NCBI GenBank assembly: GCA_007695005.1
Contig: REEQ01000080.1
Coordinates: 1 to 64,000, forward strand
Source of the DNA: Wenzhouxiangellaceae bacterium
GTDB taxonomy: Bacteria > Pseudomonadota > Gammaproteobacteria > Xanthomonadales > Wenzhouxiangellaceae
Direction of reading: 5' to 3'
DNA length: 64,000 bases
The first letter of the stretch is position 1. Every line of letters begins with the position of its first letter. The notes under the pieces were generated by a model. That model did no database searches, had not been told where the DNA came from, and saw nothing but the letters and a program-made list of their open reading frames with translations. Of the stretch, positions 53,242 through 62,031 are shown one piece after another. The position numbers and the translations under genes were made by a program.

Positions 53242-54384
53242 TCAGCCCTGATTCAATTCAGCGATCGTCGAAGGCTGAACAACCTCGCCTTCTTCATCGC
53301 TCCAAGCATTGCGTGCGTAGGTCAGCGCCGCGGCGATGTCCTGCGGCTGCAGGCGTCCACCAAATGCAGTCATTGCCGTACCATCGCGACCGTTCAGCAC
53401 CACGTCGAGGTGGGCTGCCAGATCGCCGGTGGGACGACCGTCGCGAGCCAGCGCCGGGAAAGCCGGCTCAAGACCGCTGCCGTCCGGCTGGTGGCAGGCC
53501 GCACATTGCGCCTGGTAAACGTTGGCGCCGTGATTCATCAGCTCAGCGCGCGTCCACAGTCGAGCGCTTTCATGTGCGGCATCAGCCATGCTCTGACGCT
53601 GGCTGGCGACCCAGGCATCATAGGCCTCGCGCGACACCGCCTCGACCACGATCGGCATGAAGCCATGGTCCTTGCCGCAAAGTTCCGCGCACTGGCCGCG
53701 GAAAACGCCTTCTTCGAGGATTTCGGTCCAGGCCTCATTGACCATGCCGGGAATGGCATCGCGCTTCCAGCCCAGGTCCGGAACCCACCAGGAGTGAATC
53801 ACGTCATCGGCGGTCAGCAGAAAACGAATGCGCGTGTTGACCGGAACCACCAGGCGGTTATCCACTTCCAGCAGATAGTTTTCGACGTCTCGGGGGTTGA
53901 TGCCTGAGCCGATCTGGCGCGCCTCGTTGCTGGCCCGGTCCATTGCCGAGAAGAAACTGATCTCGTCTTCCAGATACTCGTATCGCCACAGCCACTGGTA
54001 GCCGGTGATCTTGATATTCATCTCCGCGCCGCCGGTCTGTTCCATGTCGATCAGGACGCGAGTTGCCGGCACCGCCATTACAACCAGGATCAGCACTGGA
54101 ATGGCCGTCCAGATGATTTCAGCCTTGGTCGAATGCGAAAAGCTGGCCGGCTTGTAGCCCTTGGACTTGCGGTGAACCACGACGGAGGTGAACATGGCCG
54201 TGAAGACCAGGATGCCGATCACGGTCACAATGCCCAGAATCGTGTTGTGCAGCTGGTAGACGTCCTTGCTGTAGGCAGTCACACCACGCGGCATGTTGTC
54301 ACCCACGGCGAACACGCCCCAGGTAATCACCACGATGACGGCCAGCACGGCCAGGGCGACGATCAGTTCGTTGGTTCTTTTCAT
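53242..54384 (-). CDS. ctaC: Cytochrome c oxidase subunit II with fused cytochrome c domain
   Basis: Accepts electrons from cytochrome c through CuA and passes them to subunit I. The 380-residue protein has two N-terminal membrane helices (about 8-28 and 50-70), or a signal peptide and one helix. The CuA site shows His197, Cys232, Cys236, His240 and Met243 in the [11 protein letters not shown] region. A C-terminal cytochrome c domain has the heme motif CAACH (294-298), so this is the caa3-like fused form. It follows DUF2244 by 17 bases. Confidence 0.96.
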   Translation of the reverse strand: MKRTNELIVALAVLAVIVVITWGVFAVGDNMPRGVTAYSKDVYQLHNTILGIVTVIGILVFTAMFTSVVVHRKSKGYKPASFSHSTKAEIIWTAIPVLILVVMAVPATRVLIDMEQTGGAEMNIKITGYQWLWRYEYLEDEISFFSAMDRASNEARQIGSGINPRDVENYLLEVDNRLVVPVNTRIRFLLTADDVIHSWWVPDLGWKRDAIPGMVNEAWTEILEEGVFRGQCAELCGKDHGFMPIVVEAVSREAYDAWVASQRQSMADAAHESARLWTRAELMNHGANVYQAQCAACHQPDGSGLEPAFPALARDGRPTGDLAAHLDVVLNGRDGTAMTAFGGRLQPQDIAAALTYARNAWSDEEGEVVQPSTIAELNQG

Positions 54385-54401
54385 CCTTGAATCACCTGTA
54401 G

Positions 54402-54899
54402 TTATCCACTCGCCTTCCAGGCTGTATGTGCCCTCAGGCTCTGTTGCAGCACCCGGGCCAGTTCCAGGCGCTCGTTGACCGGCAAAAAGACACCGATCCG
54501 TTGGCTTTCGCCCTGGCAGCTGACGACGACAGTCGCGTCCCCGAAAGCCTGTCTGTCTACCTTTACCCGTACCCAGGCAGCCGGCCAGGACCGCTTGCTC
54601 TGGCTGCGCAGGTCAAAATGCTCGACCACCAGGTCCTCGGGGCCGACCAACAGCCGCTCCCGGGCCCAGTTGCCGCGCCAGGCCAATCGCAGGCACCAGC
54701 CCACGATCAGCAAGTGCAGCACGGCAACGACCATCACCGGCCACAGACCCAGGATCAGCGGGTACACCGCCACCGCCAGCGTGACCGCGCTCAGCAACAA
54801 GAAAACACCGGCCAGCCGGTCGAGCGTCATCGACAGGTTCGACCTGGCTTCGATGATGCTGCTGCCCGGTGCTTCCGGGTTGTCCTGGACTTCGATCAT
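54402..54899 (-). CDS. DUF2244 family membrane protein
   Basis: A 165-residue membrane protein of the DUF2244 family, which often accompanies cytochrome oxidase genes. It has two membrane helices (about residues 28-47 and 51-70), a basic stretch RGNWARERLLVGPED, and a cytoplasmic beta-rich region with VKVDRQAF and SCQGESQRIGVFL. No enzyme motif is visible. It is the first gene of the cox operon, upstream of ctaC with a 17-base gap. The function is unknown. Confidence 0.85.
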   Translation of the reverse strand: MIEVQDNPEAPGSSIIEARSNLSMTLDRLAGVFLLLSAVTLAVAVYPLILGLWPVMVVAVLHLLIVGWCLRLAWRGNWARERLLVGPEDLVVEHFDLRSQSKRSWPAAWVRVKVDRQAFGDATVVVSCQGESQRIGVFLPVNERLELARVLQQSLRAHTAWKASG

Positions 54900-54943
54900 G
54901 TGTGCAGAGAACCATGCCTCGAAGGCGCGTCCTGCCAGTGCGC

Positions 54944-54973
54944 ATTGTAGCCGAACGCAGCAATCGGCCGCAA
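54944..54973 (-). promoter_or_regulatory. Candidate promoter of the cytochrome oxidase operon
   Basis: On the minus strand, TTGCGG (54973-54968) and TACAAT (54949-54944) are 18 bases apart, 44 bases before the DUF2244 start. The -10 box is followed by a GC-rich GCGC stretch. Confidence 0.4.
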
Positions 54974-55044
54974 AGTCATTTCTTGCTCCGGATCATGTTT
55001 TTACCGTCAGCGCCAAGCCTGGCTGAAGCCTCTCGTGTGTCGTG

Positions 55045-55074
55045 GTGACGCTGATCAACGGCCTGCGTTACACT
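55045..55074 (+). promoter_or_regulatory. Candidate putA promoter
   Basis: GTGACG (55045-55050) and TACACT (55069-55074) are separated by 18 bases, 37 bases before putA. It is divergent from the cox promoter in the same 212-base gap. Confidence 0.35.
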
Positions 55075-55111
55075 TGCCGACCTTGTTGTTTTCAGCCATT
55101 CCACGAGCACA

Positions 55112-58100
55112 ATGATGAGCCATGCAGATCAGTTTTTTGTCAGTGCCCGGGCCGCACAGCTCGACCCACTGACCGCGGCCCTGGAGGCTGCCTGGGCAAC
55201 GGATGAAAGCACCCACATTCGCTTTCTCCTTGACCGTCTGCGGCTGAATGAGGCGGCCCGCGAGCGAGTCAATGAGCAGGCACTGGAGCTGGTCAAGCAG
55301 GTCCGTCAGCGTAGCCGCGATACAGGGGCCATGGAGGCCTTCATGCGCGAATACGACCTGTCCTCGGAAGAAGGCGTTGTGCTGATGTGCCTGGCCGAAG
55401 CCTTGCTGCGCATCCCCGACAACGAAACGGCTGAAAAACTGATCTCAGACAAGCTCTCGGATGCCAACTGGGAGTCGCACCTGGGCCGCAGCGATTCCCT
55501 GTTCGTCAATGCCTCGACCTGGGGGCTGATGCTGACCGGAAAGCTGGTGCGCATCGGATCGAGCAACAAGCGCGATATAGGCGCAACCCTGGCCCGCATT
55601 GCCAACAAATCCGGCGAGCCGGTGGTTCGACTGGCCATACGCCAGGCGATGCGGATCATGGGCCACCAGTACGTCATGGGCAGAAACATCAAGGCTGCGC
55701 TTGAGCGCTCGCGCAAGAAGCCCAACCGACGCTACCGCTACTCCTTTGACATGCTCGGCGAGGCCGCGCTTACAGCCGAAGATGCCGAGCGTTACCGCAA
55801 AGCCTATGAAGATGCGATACGCGCGATAGGGGCCAGCAACGACGACAGCAATGTCTTTGCCGCCGCCAGCATTTCAGTCAAGCTATCGGCCCTGCACCCG
55901 CGTTACGAACAAGCCAAGAGCGAGCGCGTGCTGGCCGAATTGGCGCCTGTTTTGCTGGCGCTGGCCCGCCTTGCCCGTGACCAGGGCATTGCGCTGACCG
56001 TCGATGCCGAAGAGGCCGAGCGCCTGCTGCTGTCACTGAGGGTATTCGAAAAGGTGCTGCTTGACCCCTCCCTGGCCGGCTGGGATGGACTGGGTCTGGC
56101 ACTGCAGGCCTACCAGAAGCGTGCCTGGGCAGCCATCGACTGGCTGGCAGACCGTGCCCGGTCCAGCGGTCATCGGATACCGATTCGACTGGTCAAGGGC
56201 GCCTATTGGGATACCGAAATCAAGTTCGCCCAGGTCGAAGGTCATGCGTCCTACCCGGTATTCACACGCAAGTGCAACACCGATCTGTCATATCTGGCCT
56301 GCGCTGCTCGCCTGCTGGAGCTCTCGGACGCCTTTTACCCGCAGTTCGCCACCCACAATGCGCATACCATCGCCGCCATCGCCGAGCTGGCCGGCCGCAA
56401 TCGCGACTACGAGTACCAGCGTCTGCACGGAATGGGTCGCGAGCTGTATGAGGAAGTGCTGGACAATCCGGCCTACAACGATGCCTGCCGCGTTTATGCA
56501 CCGGTCGGCAACCACAAGGATCTGCTGCCTTATCTGGTCCGGCGCCTGCTGGAAAACGGCGCCAATACCTCTTTTGTCAATCGCATCGTCGACGAAAAGC
56601 TGCCGCCGGAGGAAGTGATCAACGACCCGGTTGCCCAGGTCGCGGCGCTGGCCTGCATTCCCCATCCGAAGATTCCGCCGCCTCGTGCTATCTACGGCGA
56701 GGATCGAGACAACTCGGCAGGCATCAATTTCGCCGGGCTGGCGATCCAGGCCGAGCTCAAGGCCGAAATGGATACTTTCGCGGTTCAGCACTGGCAGGCC
56801 GCGCCGCTTGGAGCCAAGGCGGGGGCCGCAGCCGGAAGCGCCGAGCTGGCCCATCCGGCGAACCTTGGTCTGCATGCCGGACAGGTGCAGTGGACCGACC
56901 CATCCTGCATCGATGCCGTCATCGCGACTGCCTGTGCGTCACAGCCAGAATGGGATCGCCGCCCGGTCGAGGAGCGCGCCCGGATCCTTGACCGGATCGC
57001 CGACGCGCTGGAGCAGCATCGGGCCGAACTGATGGCACTATGCGCTCGCGAAGCTGGCAAGACGCTCAAGGATGGCATTGCCGAAGTTCGGGAGGCGGCC
57101 GACTTCTGCCGCTACTATGCGGCCCGGGCGCGCGCGGCCATGGCAGCGCCCGAGATTCTCACCGGGCCAACCGGCGAGCGCAATCAGATCAGTCTGCATG
57201 GCAAAGGTCTTTTCATCTGCATCAGCCCATGGAATTTCCCGCTGGCCATCTTCACCGGGCAAGTGGTGGCCGCGCTCGTTACCGGCAACAGCGTGATTGC
57301 CAAGCCGGCCGAGCAAACGCCGCTGGTCGCGCACCGGGCCGTGGAAATCATGCATGCAGCCGGGGTTCCGTCGGATGTGCTGTTCTGCCTGCCTGGCGGC
57401 GGCGATATCGGCGCGGCCCTGACCAGCGACCCACGCGTGGCCGGCGTGGCCTTCACCGGGTCTACCGAAACGGCTCGCCGGATCAATCGCAGCCTGGCGG
57501 AACGCGATGCGCCGCTGGCCACGCTGATTGCCGAAACCGGCGGCCAAAACGCCATGATCGTGGACTCCTCGGCCCTGCCGGAACAGGTTGTCCGTGATGT
57601 CATTCAGTCGGCTTTTCTGAGCGCCGGCCAGCGCTGCTCGGCGCTGCGAATACTCTGCGTGCAGGCCGACATCGCCGATCACTTGCTGACCATGCTGGCT
57701 GGCGCCATGCGCGAGCTGAACATCGGCGACCCCGGTCTCCTGACCACCGATGTCGGCCCCGTCATCGACGCCGCGCAACGCGACATGCTTCAGCGCCACG
57801 TCGAGCGCATGGACCGGGAGGCGCGCCTGGTCGCCAGGGCACCACTGCCGGACCAGCTGCCGGCCGGGCACTGGTTTGCACCCTGCGCTTATGAAATTGA
57901 TAGCATCGACCGCCTGCAGGGTGAAGTCTTCGGGCCCGTTTTGCACATACTGCGCTTCCGTAGTCGTGAGCTCGACCAGCTGATCGATGCGATCAACGGC
58001 ACCGGCTTCGGCCTGACCCTGGGTGTACACAGCCGCATCGACCGTGTTCAGGACTACATCGCCAGTCGGGTTCGGGTCGGCAACGCCTATATCAACCGCA

Positions 58101-58273
58101 ACATGACCGGCGCTGTGGTCGGCGTTCAGCCCTTCGGTGGCGAAGGCCTGTCTGGCACCGGCCCCAAGGCCGGCGGGCCACACTACCTGCTGCGCATGTG
58201 CGTCGAGCGCACCCTGACAGTCAATACAGCGGCGGTTGGAGGCAACGCTTCGCTGCTGGCGTTGTCAGACTGA
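55112..58273 (+). CDS. putA: Bifunctional proline dehydrogenase/L-glutamate gamma-semialdehyde dehydrogenase PutA
   Basis: Oxidises proline to glutamate in two steps, feeding electrons to quinone and NAD. In the 1053-residue protein the proline dehydrogenase barrel spans about 190-475, with RLVKGAYWDTEIKFAQ as its signature. The aldehyde dehydrogenase domain spans about 590-1035, with Glu808 in IAETGGQNAM and catalytic Cys842 in AGQRCSALR. There is no ribbon-helix-helix DNA-binding domain at the N-terminus, so it is unlikely to repress itself, and the C-terminal extra domain of larger PutAs is also absent. The start has two adjacent Met codons (55112 and 55115). It is divergent from the cox operon. 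Confidence 0.96.
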   Translation: MMSHADQFFVSARAAQLDPLTAALEAAWATDESTHIRFLLDRLRLNEAARERVNEQALELVKQVRQRSRDTGAMEAFMREYDLSSEEGVVLMCLAEALLRIPDNETAEKLISDKLSDANWESHLGRSDSLFVNASTWGLMLTGKLVRIGSSNKRDIGATLARIANKSGEPVVRLAIRQAMRIMGHQYVMGRNIKAALERSRKKPNRRYRYSFDMLGEAALTAEDAERYRKAYEDAIRAIGASNDDSNVFAAASISVKLSALHPRYEQAKSERVLAELAPVLLALARLARDQGIALTVDAEEAERLLLSLRVFEKVLLDPSLAGWDGLGLALQAYQKRAWAAIDWLADRARSSGHRIPIRLVKGAYWDTEIKFAQVEGHASYPVFTRKCNTDLSYLACAARLLELSDAFYPQFATHNAHTIAAIAELAGRNRDYEYQRLHGMGRELYEEVLDNPAYNDACRVYAPVGNHKDLLPYLVRRLLENGANTSFVNRIVDEKLPPEEVINDPVAQVAALACIPHPKIPPPRAIYGEDRDNSAGINFAGLAIQAELKAEMDTFAVQHWQAAPLGAKAGAAAGSAELAHPANLGLHAGQVQWTDPSCIDAVIATACASQPEWDRRPVEERARILDRIADALEQHRAELMALCAREAGKTLKDGIAEVREAADFCRYYAARARAAMAAPEILTGPTGERNQISLHGKGLFICISPWNFPLAIFTGQVVAALVTGNSVIAKPAEQTPLVAHRAVEIMHAAGVPSDVLFCLPGGGDIGAALTSDPRVAGVAFTGSTETARRINRSLAERDAPLATLIAETGGQNAMIVDSSALPEQVVRDVIQSAFLSAGQRCSALRILCVQADIADHLLTMLAGAMRELNIGDPGLLTTDVGPVIDAAQRDMLQRHVERMDREARLVARAPLPDQLPAGHWFAPCAYEIDSIDRLQGEVFGPVLHILRFRSRELDQLIDAINGTGFGLTLGVHSRIDRVQDYIASRVRVGNAYINRNMTGAVVGVQPFGGEGLSGTGPKAGGPHYLLRMCVERTLTVNTAAVGGNASLLALSD

Positions 58274-58354
58274 TTTATGCCAGCAACAGTTTCCTATGTC
58301 ATAGTCATGCAGTCGGGCTTCATGCCATGCAGGCAAGAGGTCGATTAGCAGCCC

Positions 58355-59899
58355 ATGTACGAGAGCTTCTACGGTCTTGATGAGCGCCCGTTCTCGATCA
58401 CGCCGAACCCGCGCTTTGTCTACCTCAGTCAGCGCCACCAGGATGCACTGGCCCACCTGCTGTTTGGGGTCGGGCGCGGCGGCAGCGGCGGCTTCGTCCA
58501 GCTGACCGGCGAGGTTGGTACTGGCAAGACCACGCTTTGCCGGCTGCTGCTGGAGCAAGTACCGGACAAGACCCGGGTGGCTCTGATTCTCAATCCCATG
58601 CTCAATCCTCCCGAGCTGCTGCGGGCAATTTGTGTGGAGCTGGAGGTCAGCGTCCGCGGCGCCGGGCAGAGCCTGCAGAAACTGCAGGAGCGGCTCAATC
58701 GATTCCTGCTCGAACGCCATGCTGATGGCGAACGCGTAGTGCTGATCATCGATGAAGCCCAGAACATGAGCCGGGAATGCCTGGAACAGGTGCGGCTGCT
58801 GACCAACCTGGAAACGGCGACCGACAAGCTGCTGCAGATCATCCTGCTGGGCCAGCCCGAACTGCGCCTGCTGCTGGCACGTCCGGAGCTTCGCCAGCTG
58901 GCCCAACGCATTACCGCCCGCTACCACCTCGACCCGCTCAACCAGGATGAAACCGAGCAGTACGTCCGCCACCGCTTGGCCGTGGCTGGCGCGCCGCGCT
59001 GTCCCTTCAGCGGCGATGCGCTCAAGGCTTTGTATAGAGCCTCCGACGGCGTCCCGAGGCTGATCAACATCATCGCTGATCGCGCTCTGATGGCCGGCTA
59101 TGCGCATGAACTGGAACGCATTGACCGCCACACCGTCAACGCGGCGGCCCGCGAGGTTGCCGGCGATGACTGGGACGAAGGCACCGGCTGGCTGCGCAGC
59201 GCCCTGGCCGCGTCGGTAGTAACCTTGGTTTTGCTCGGCGGCGGACTGCTGGGGTGGACAATGCTGCAAACCGAAACCAGTGCCGACGAGGTTTCCCGAC
59301 CGGTCTGGACCAGCGTCCTGGACCAGGCCTTCGCCGACCAGGCTTACGCGGAAATGGCCAGCAACTGGCCGGGCTTGAGCGCCAGCGAGATAGCGGCAGC
59401 CTGCAACGGTGAGCCGCCGGGACCGGTCGCCTGCCTGCGCAAGCGCGGCAGCTGGGGCTTCATCGAGCAAATCGGCCTGCCCGTCATCTTGCGCCTGGTC
59501 GAGCCGGAGCGGGCGCATGTGCTGCTGACCGGAATCGAGGGTGGCCATCTGGTTCTGCGTCATCAAGGCCAGGAGTACCGGGCGCCCCTGCACCAGATCG
59601 ATCGACGCTGGCTGGGTGAGTTTCTGGTTGCCTGGCCGGATGACGGCAGTATTCTGCGACGCGGCGATGTCGGGCCGGCAGTCGAGCGGATGAAGGCGCT
59701 GGCCGAAAAAGTCGAAGAGCCGATATGGACCGAAGCGCGCGATGATCGCTATGATGAAAGCTTTCAGCGCTGGGTCACCGAATTCCAGCGCCACCACGGG
59801 CTGACCGCAGATGGCATGATCGGTCCGGAAACGCGCCTGTTTCTCAAGGTTCCGCATATTGGCGGGCCCGGCCTGGCGATCAATCAAGACGGAGTATGA
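58355..59899 (+). CDS. gspA: Type II secretion ATPase GspA (ExeA-like) with peptidoglycan-binding domain
   Basis: Membrane ATPase that, with GspB, helps the secretin of type II secretion cross and assemble in the peptidoglycan. The 514-residue protein begins with the AAA ATPase (GEVGTGKTT at 52-60, Walker B LIIDEAQN around 130-137). A membrane segment lies near 288-306. A middle region follows, like the C39-type domain seen in ExeA. A C-terminal peptidoglycan-binding motif is visible in VTEFQRHHGLTADGMIGPET. It is followed six bases later by gspB. The main gsp gene cluster is not in this window. Confidence 0.9.
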   Translation: MYESFYGLDERPFSITPNPRFVYLSQRHQDALAHLLFGVGRGGSGGFVQLTGEVGTGKTTLCRLLLEQVPDKTRVALILNPMLNPPELLRAICVELEVSVRGAGQSLQKLQERLNRFLLERHADGERVVLIIDEAQNMSRECLEQVRLLTNLETATDKLLQIILLGQPELRLLLARPELRQLAQRITARYHLDPLNQDETEQYVRHRLAVAGAPRCPFSGDALKALYRASDGVPRLINIIADRALMAGYAHELERIDRHTVNAAAREVAGDDWDEGTGWLRSALAASVVTLVLLGGGLLGWTMLQTETSADEVSRPVWTSVLDQAFADQAYAEMASNWPGLSASEIAAACNGEPPGPVACLRKRGSWGFIEQIGLPVILRLVEPERAHVLLTGIEGGHLVLRHQGQEYRAPLHQIDRRWLGEFLVAWPDDGSILRRGDVGPAVERMKALAEKVEEPIWTEARDDRYDESFQRWVTEFQRHHGLTADGMIGPETRLFLKVPHIGGPGLAINQDGV

Positions 59900-59905
59900 A
59901 TTAGC

Positions 59906-60892
59906 GTGTCCTTCATCCTCGATGCCCTGCGCAAGTCCGAAGAGCGCCGTCGAATGGGCGAAAGCCCCACACTGGAAAGCGCCCCGACCGGGCGCGGCGG
60001 TCGCCGCTATCGGCCTGGCCGCAGCCGTCTGGCGCTTTTCGCCCTCGGCAGCTGCACTCTGGTCGTGCTTGTAGCCGGCTCCTGGGCAACCAGGGACCTT
60101 CTGGTCGGGCAGTGGGCCCAACTGACCGGGGCGGCGGATCTCGATCTGCCGGTGCCTGCCAATCGACCGCTGCTTGCCGAGCAGGTAGGGCAGGCACCCG
60201 TGCCAGATCGAATGATGGCCGAGCGCGGCGATGTCGGCACCGACAGTCGCGTGCCGCGCCCTGCCGCCCGCCCATCGCCAGATCAGGCGCCGAGCGCGGC
60301 GACCGGTGAAACCATCGACTCGGCCCTGCCGCGCGAGCGAGTCATCGCCGATCCGGAACAGATCGAAGCCGAGCTGGCCCGGCGAATGGCCGGGGAAACT
60401 CAGCCGGGCCGCGACGAGCCTTCGCGGGCAGGGCAGGAAACGCGCCCGTCGCGCGAGGCACCGACGCCGGTATCAGAAGTCGCGGCCATCGAACGTCAGG
60501 TCGCTGAGGCCGAAGCGCGCAGAGCCGAACGCGAGCGCGACCAGCGTGCCGCCGAACAGCAGCGTGCCGAGGAATTGGAGCGCTCACTGGCTGTTGCCAC
60601 CGTGCCGCCCGTTGCAGCGGAGGCTGCCGCCCCGGAACGCTGGAGCCCATCGGCCAGCGCCGCGGAATACGTGCGGGCCTGGGAGTTGCCATTGTCGATC
60701 CGACGGAGCATGCCCGAGCTGCGCCTGACCATTCACGTCTACTCGGCCGACGAAAGCCAGCGCTTTGTCCTCGTCAACGGCGAGCGTTTCGTCGTTGGCG
60801 ACCGCCTGGCCGATGGTGCCCGGCTGGTCGACATCCGGCGCGAAGGTGCCGTGGTTGATTTTCGCGACTACCGGTTTCTGCTGGAGCCGTGA
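59906..60892 (+). CDS. gspB: Type II secretion accessory protein GspB
   Basis: Partner of GspA (ExeB-like) in secretin assembly. The 328-residue protein starts with the hallmark SFILDALRKSEERRRMGE and has a single membrane segment (about 39-60). A long Arg/Glu/Pro-rich periplasmic linker follows. The C-terminal GspB domain (about 265-328) includes the VNGERFVVGDRLADGARLVDI segment. The start is a GTG at 59906. Its stop overlaps the start of a rhomboid protease gene (GTGA). Confidence 0.92.
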   Translation: MSFILDALRKSEERRRMGESPTLESAPTGRGGRRYRPGRSRLALFALGSCTLVVLVAGSWATRDLLVGQWAQLTGAADLDLPVPANRPLLAEQVGQAPVPDRMMAERGDVGTDSRVPRPAARPSPDQAPSAATGETIDSALPRERVIADPEQIEAELARRMAGETQPGRDEPSRAGQETRPSREAPTPVSEVAAIERQVAEAEARRAERERDQRAAEQQRAEELERSLAVATVPPVAAEAAAPERWSPSASAAEYVRAWELPLSIRRSMPELRLTIHVYSADESQRFVLVNGERFVVGDRLADGARLVDIRREGAVVDFRDYRFLLEP

Positions 60893-61602
60893 CCCAGGCG
60901 CTGCCCCTGCAGCGCTTCGAACGGCGTGTGCCACCACGCTGGCCCTGGGTGCTGGTTTCACTCTGCCTGGCCTGCCTGGCGATCAAGATTGCCCTGATCC
61001 TGCTGGGTCCGGCCGGTGGCGAAGCCTGGCTCTATCTGTGGGGCTTTCGACCGGATGCGATCATGGCAGTGCTGCACAGGGAAGACCCGCGCACCTGGCT
61101 GGACCCGGAGCTGGCAGGCCTGGTCACCGCCATGTTCGTCCACCTGGACTGGCTGCACCTGACCGGCAACCTGGCCTATCTCTGGGTATTCGGCATTGCC
61201 GTGGAGCGGGCCGTGGGGCACTGGCGTTTCGCCCTGCTGTTTCTGATTCTGGGCGGCCTGGCCAACCTGTACGTGGCCTGGCGCCTGGGTGACTCCAGTC
61301 GCCTGGTCATTGGCGCCAGCGGCGGGGTGTCGGCAATCATCGGCGTCTACCTCGGCCTGTTTCCGACCCGACGCATGGGGCTGTGGCTCCCGCTCGGCAT
61401 TTATCTGCAGTTTGCCCGTGTCCCGGCGCTGCTGGTGATCGGTTCCTGGTTCACGCTGCAGTTGCTTTACACGATGTTCGGCCCCATTTCCAGCGCCGTG
61501 GCCTGGTCAGCGCACGTGGCCGGCTTTCTCGCCGGGGTGCTGGCGGCCCTGCTGCTCAGGATGTTCGCCGGCAGCCTGCCACTTGATCTGAGAGACGATT
61601 GA
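60889..61602 (+). CDS. Rhomboid-family intramembrane serine protease
   Basis: Membrane protease that cleaves other proteins within the bilayer. The 237-residue protein has six or seven membrane helices. The catalytic dyad is Ser144 in GASGGVSA and His209 in SAHVAGF. The family motif HLTGNLAYLWVFG (His90, Asn94) also fits. The GTG start overlaps the gspB stop, so translation is probably coupled. Its substrate is unknown; the coupling raises the possibility of a link to type II secretion. Confidence 0.9.
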   Translation: MTQALPLQRFERRVPPRWPWVLVSLCLACLAIKIALILLGPAGGEAWLYLWGFRPDAIMAVLHREDPRTWLDPELAGLVTAMFVHLDWLHLTGNLAYLWVFGIAVERAVGHWRFALLFLILGGLANLYVAWRLGDSSRLVIGASGGVSAIIGVYLGLFPTRRMGLWLPLGIYLQFARVPALLVIGSWFTLQLLYTMFGPISSAVAWSAHVAGFLAGVLAALLLRMFAGSLPLDLRDD

Positions 61603-61604
61603 AC

Positions 61605-61919
61605 ATGTACAAGGTCAGCTTCCTGAACCAGGGAAAGGTCTACGAGCTTTATTGCAACAAGGTAAGCGGTAGCGAACTGTCCTACGGTTTCATTGAAATC
61701 GCGGAACTGATCTTCGACGCCGAAGACTCGGTGGTCATTGACCCGACTGAAGAGCGCATGCGGGAGGAATTTGCCGATGTCGAGGTCCTGCATGTGCCGA
61801 TGCACTCTGTGATCCGGGTTGAGCAGGTCAAGCGCCGCGGTGCCTGCGTGATCCGCGACTCCAAGTCCGGCGAAAAAGTGACCCCGCTGCCACTGGATGG
61901 TCCGCGCCGAAAGCGTTGA
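61605..61919 (+). CDS. DUF1820 family protein
   Basis: A 104-residue cytoplasmic protein of the DUF1820 family, recognised by the opening MYKVSFLNQGKVYELY and LIFDAEDSVVIDPTEERMREEF. No catalytic residues are visible. The ATG at 61605 was chosen to match the family; a TTG at 61599 overlaps the rhomboid stop and is an alternative. It follows the rhomboid gene directly and probably belongs to the same operon. The function is unknown. Confidence 0.88.
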   Translation: MYKVSFLNQGKVYELYCNKVSGSELSYGFIEIAELIFDAEDSVVIDPTEERMREEFADVEVLHVPMHSVIRVEQVKRRGACVIRDSKSGEKVTPLPLDGPRRKR

Positions 61920-62031
61920 CCGCCCTGGCCAGACCGACGGCAGAATCGGCCGCCTTAGCGACTGGCTGTAGTCGGGCGGGCAGGGCTGTGCTAAGGTTGG
62001 CCGCGGTTTTTTTCGATCAGCAGCTCGGCTC

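Noticed and set aside
58265-60121. A 618-codon open frame on the minus strand
   Set aside because: It lies entirely antisense to gspA and gspB, whose motifs are clear, and is Gln/Ala-rich without domain features. Long antisense frames are common in high-GC DNA.
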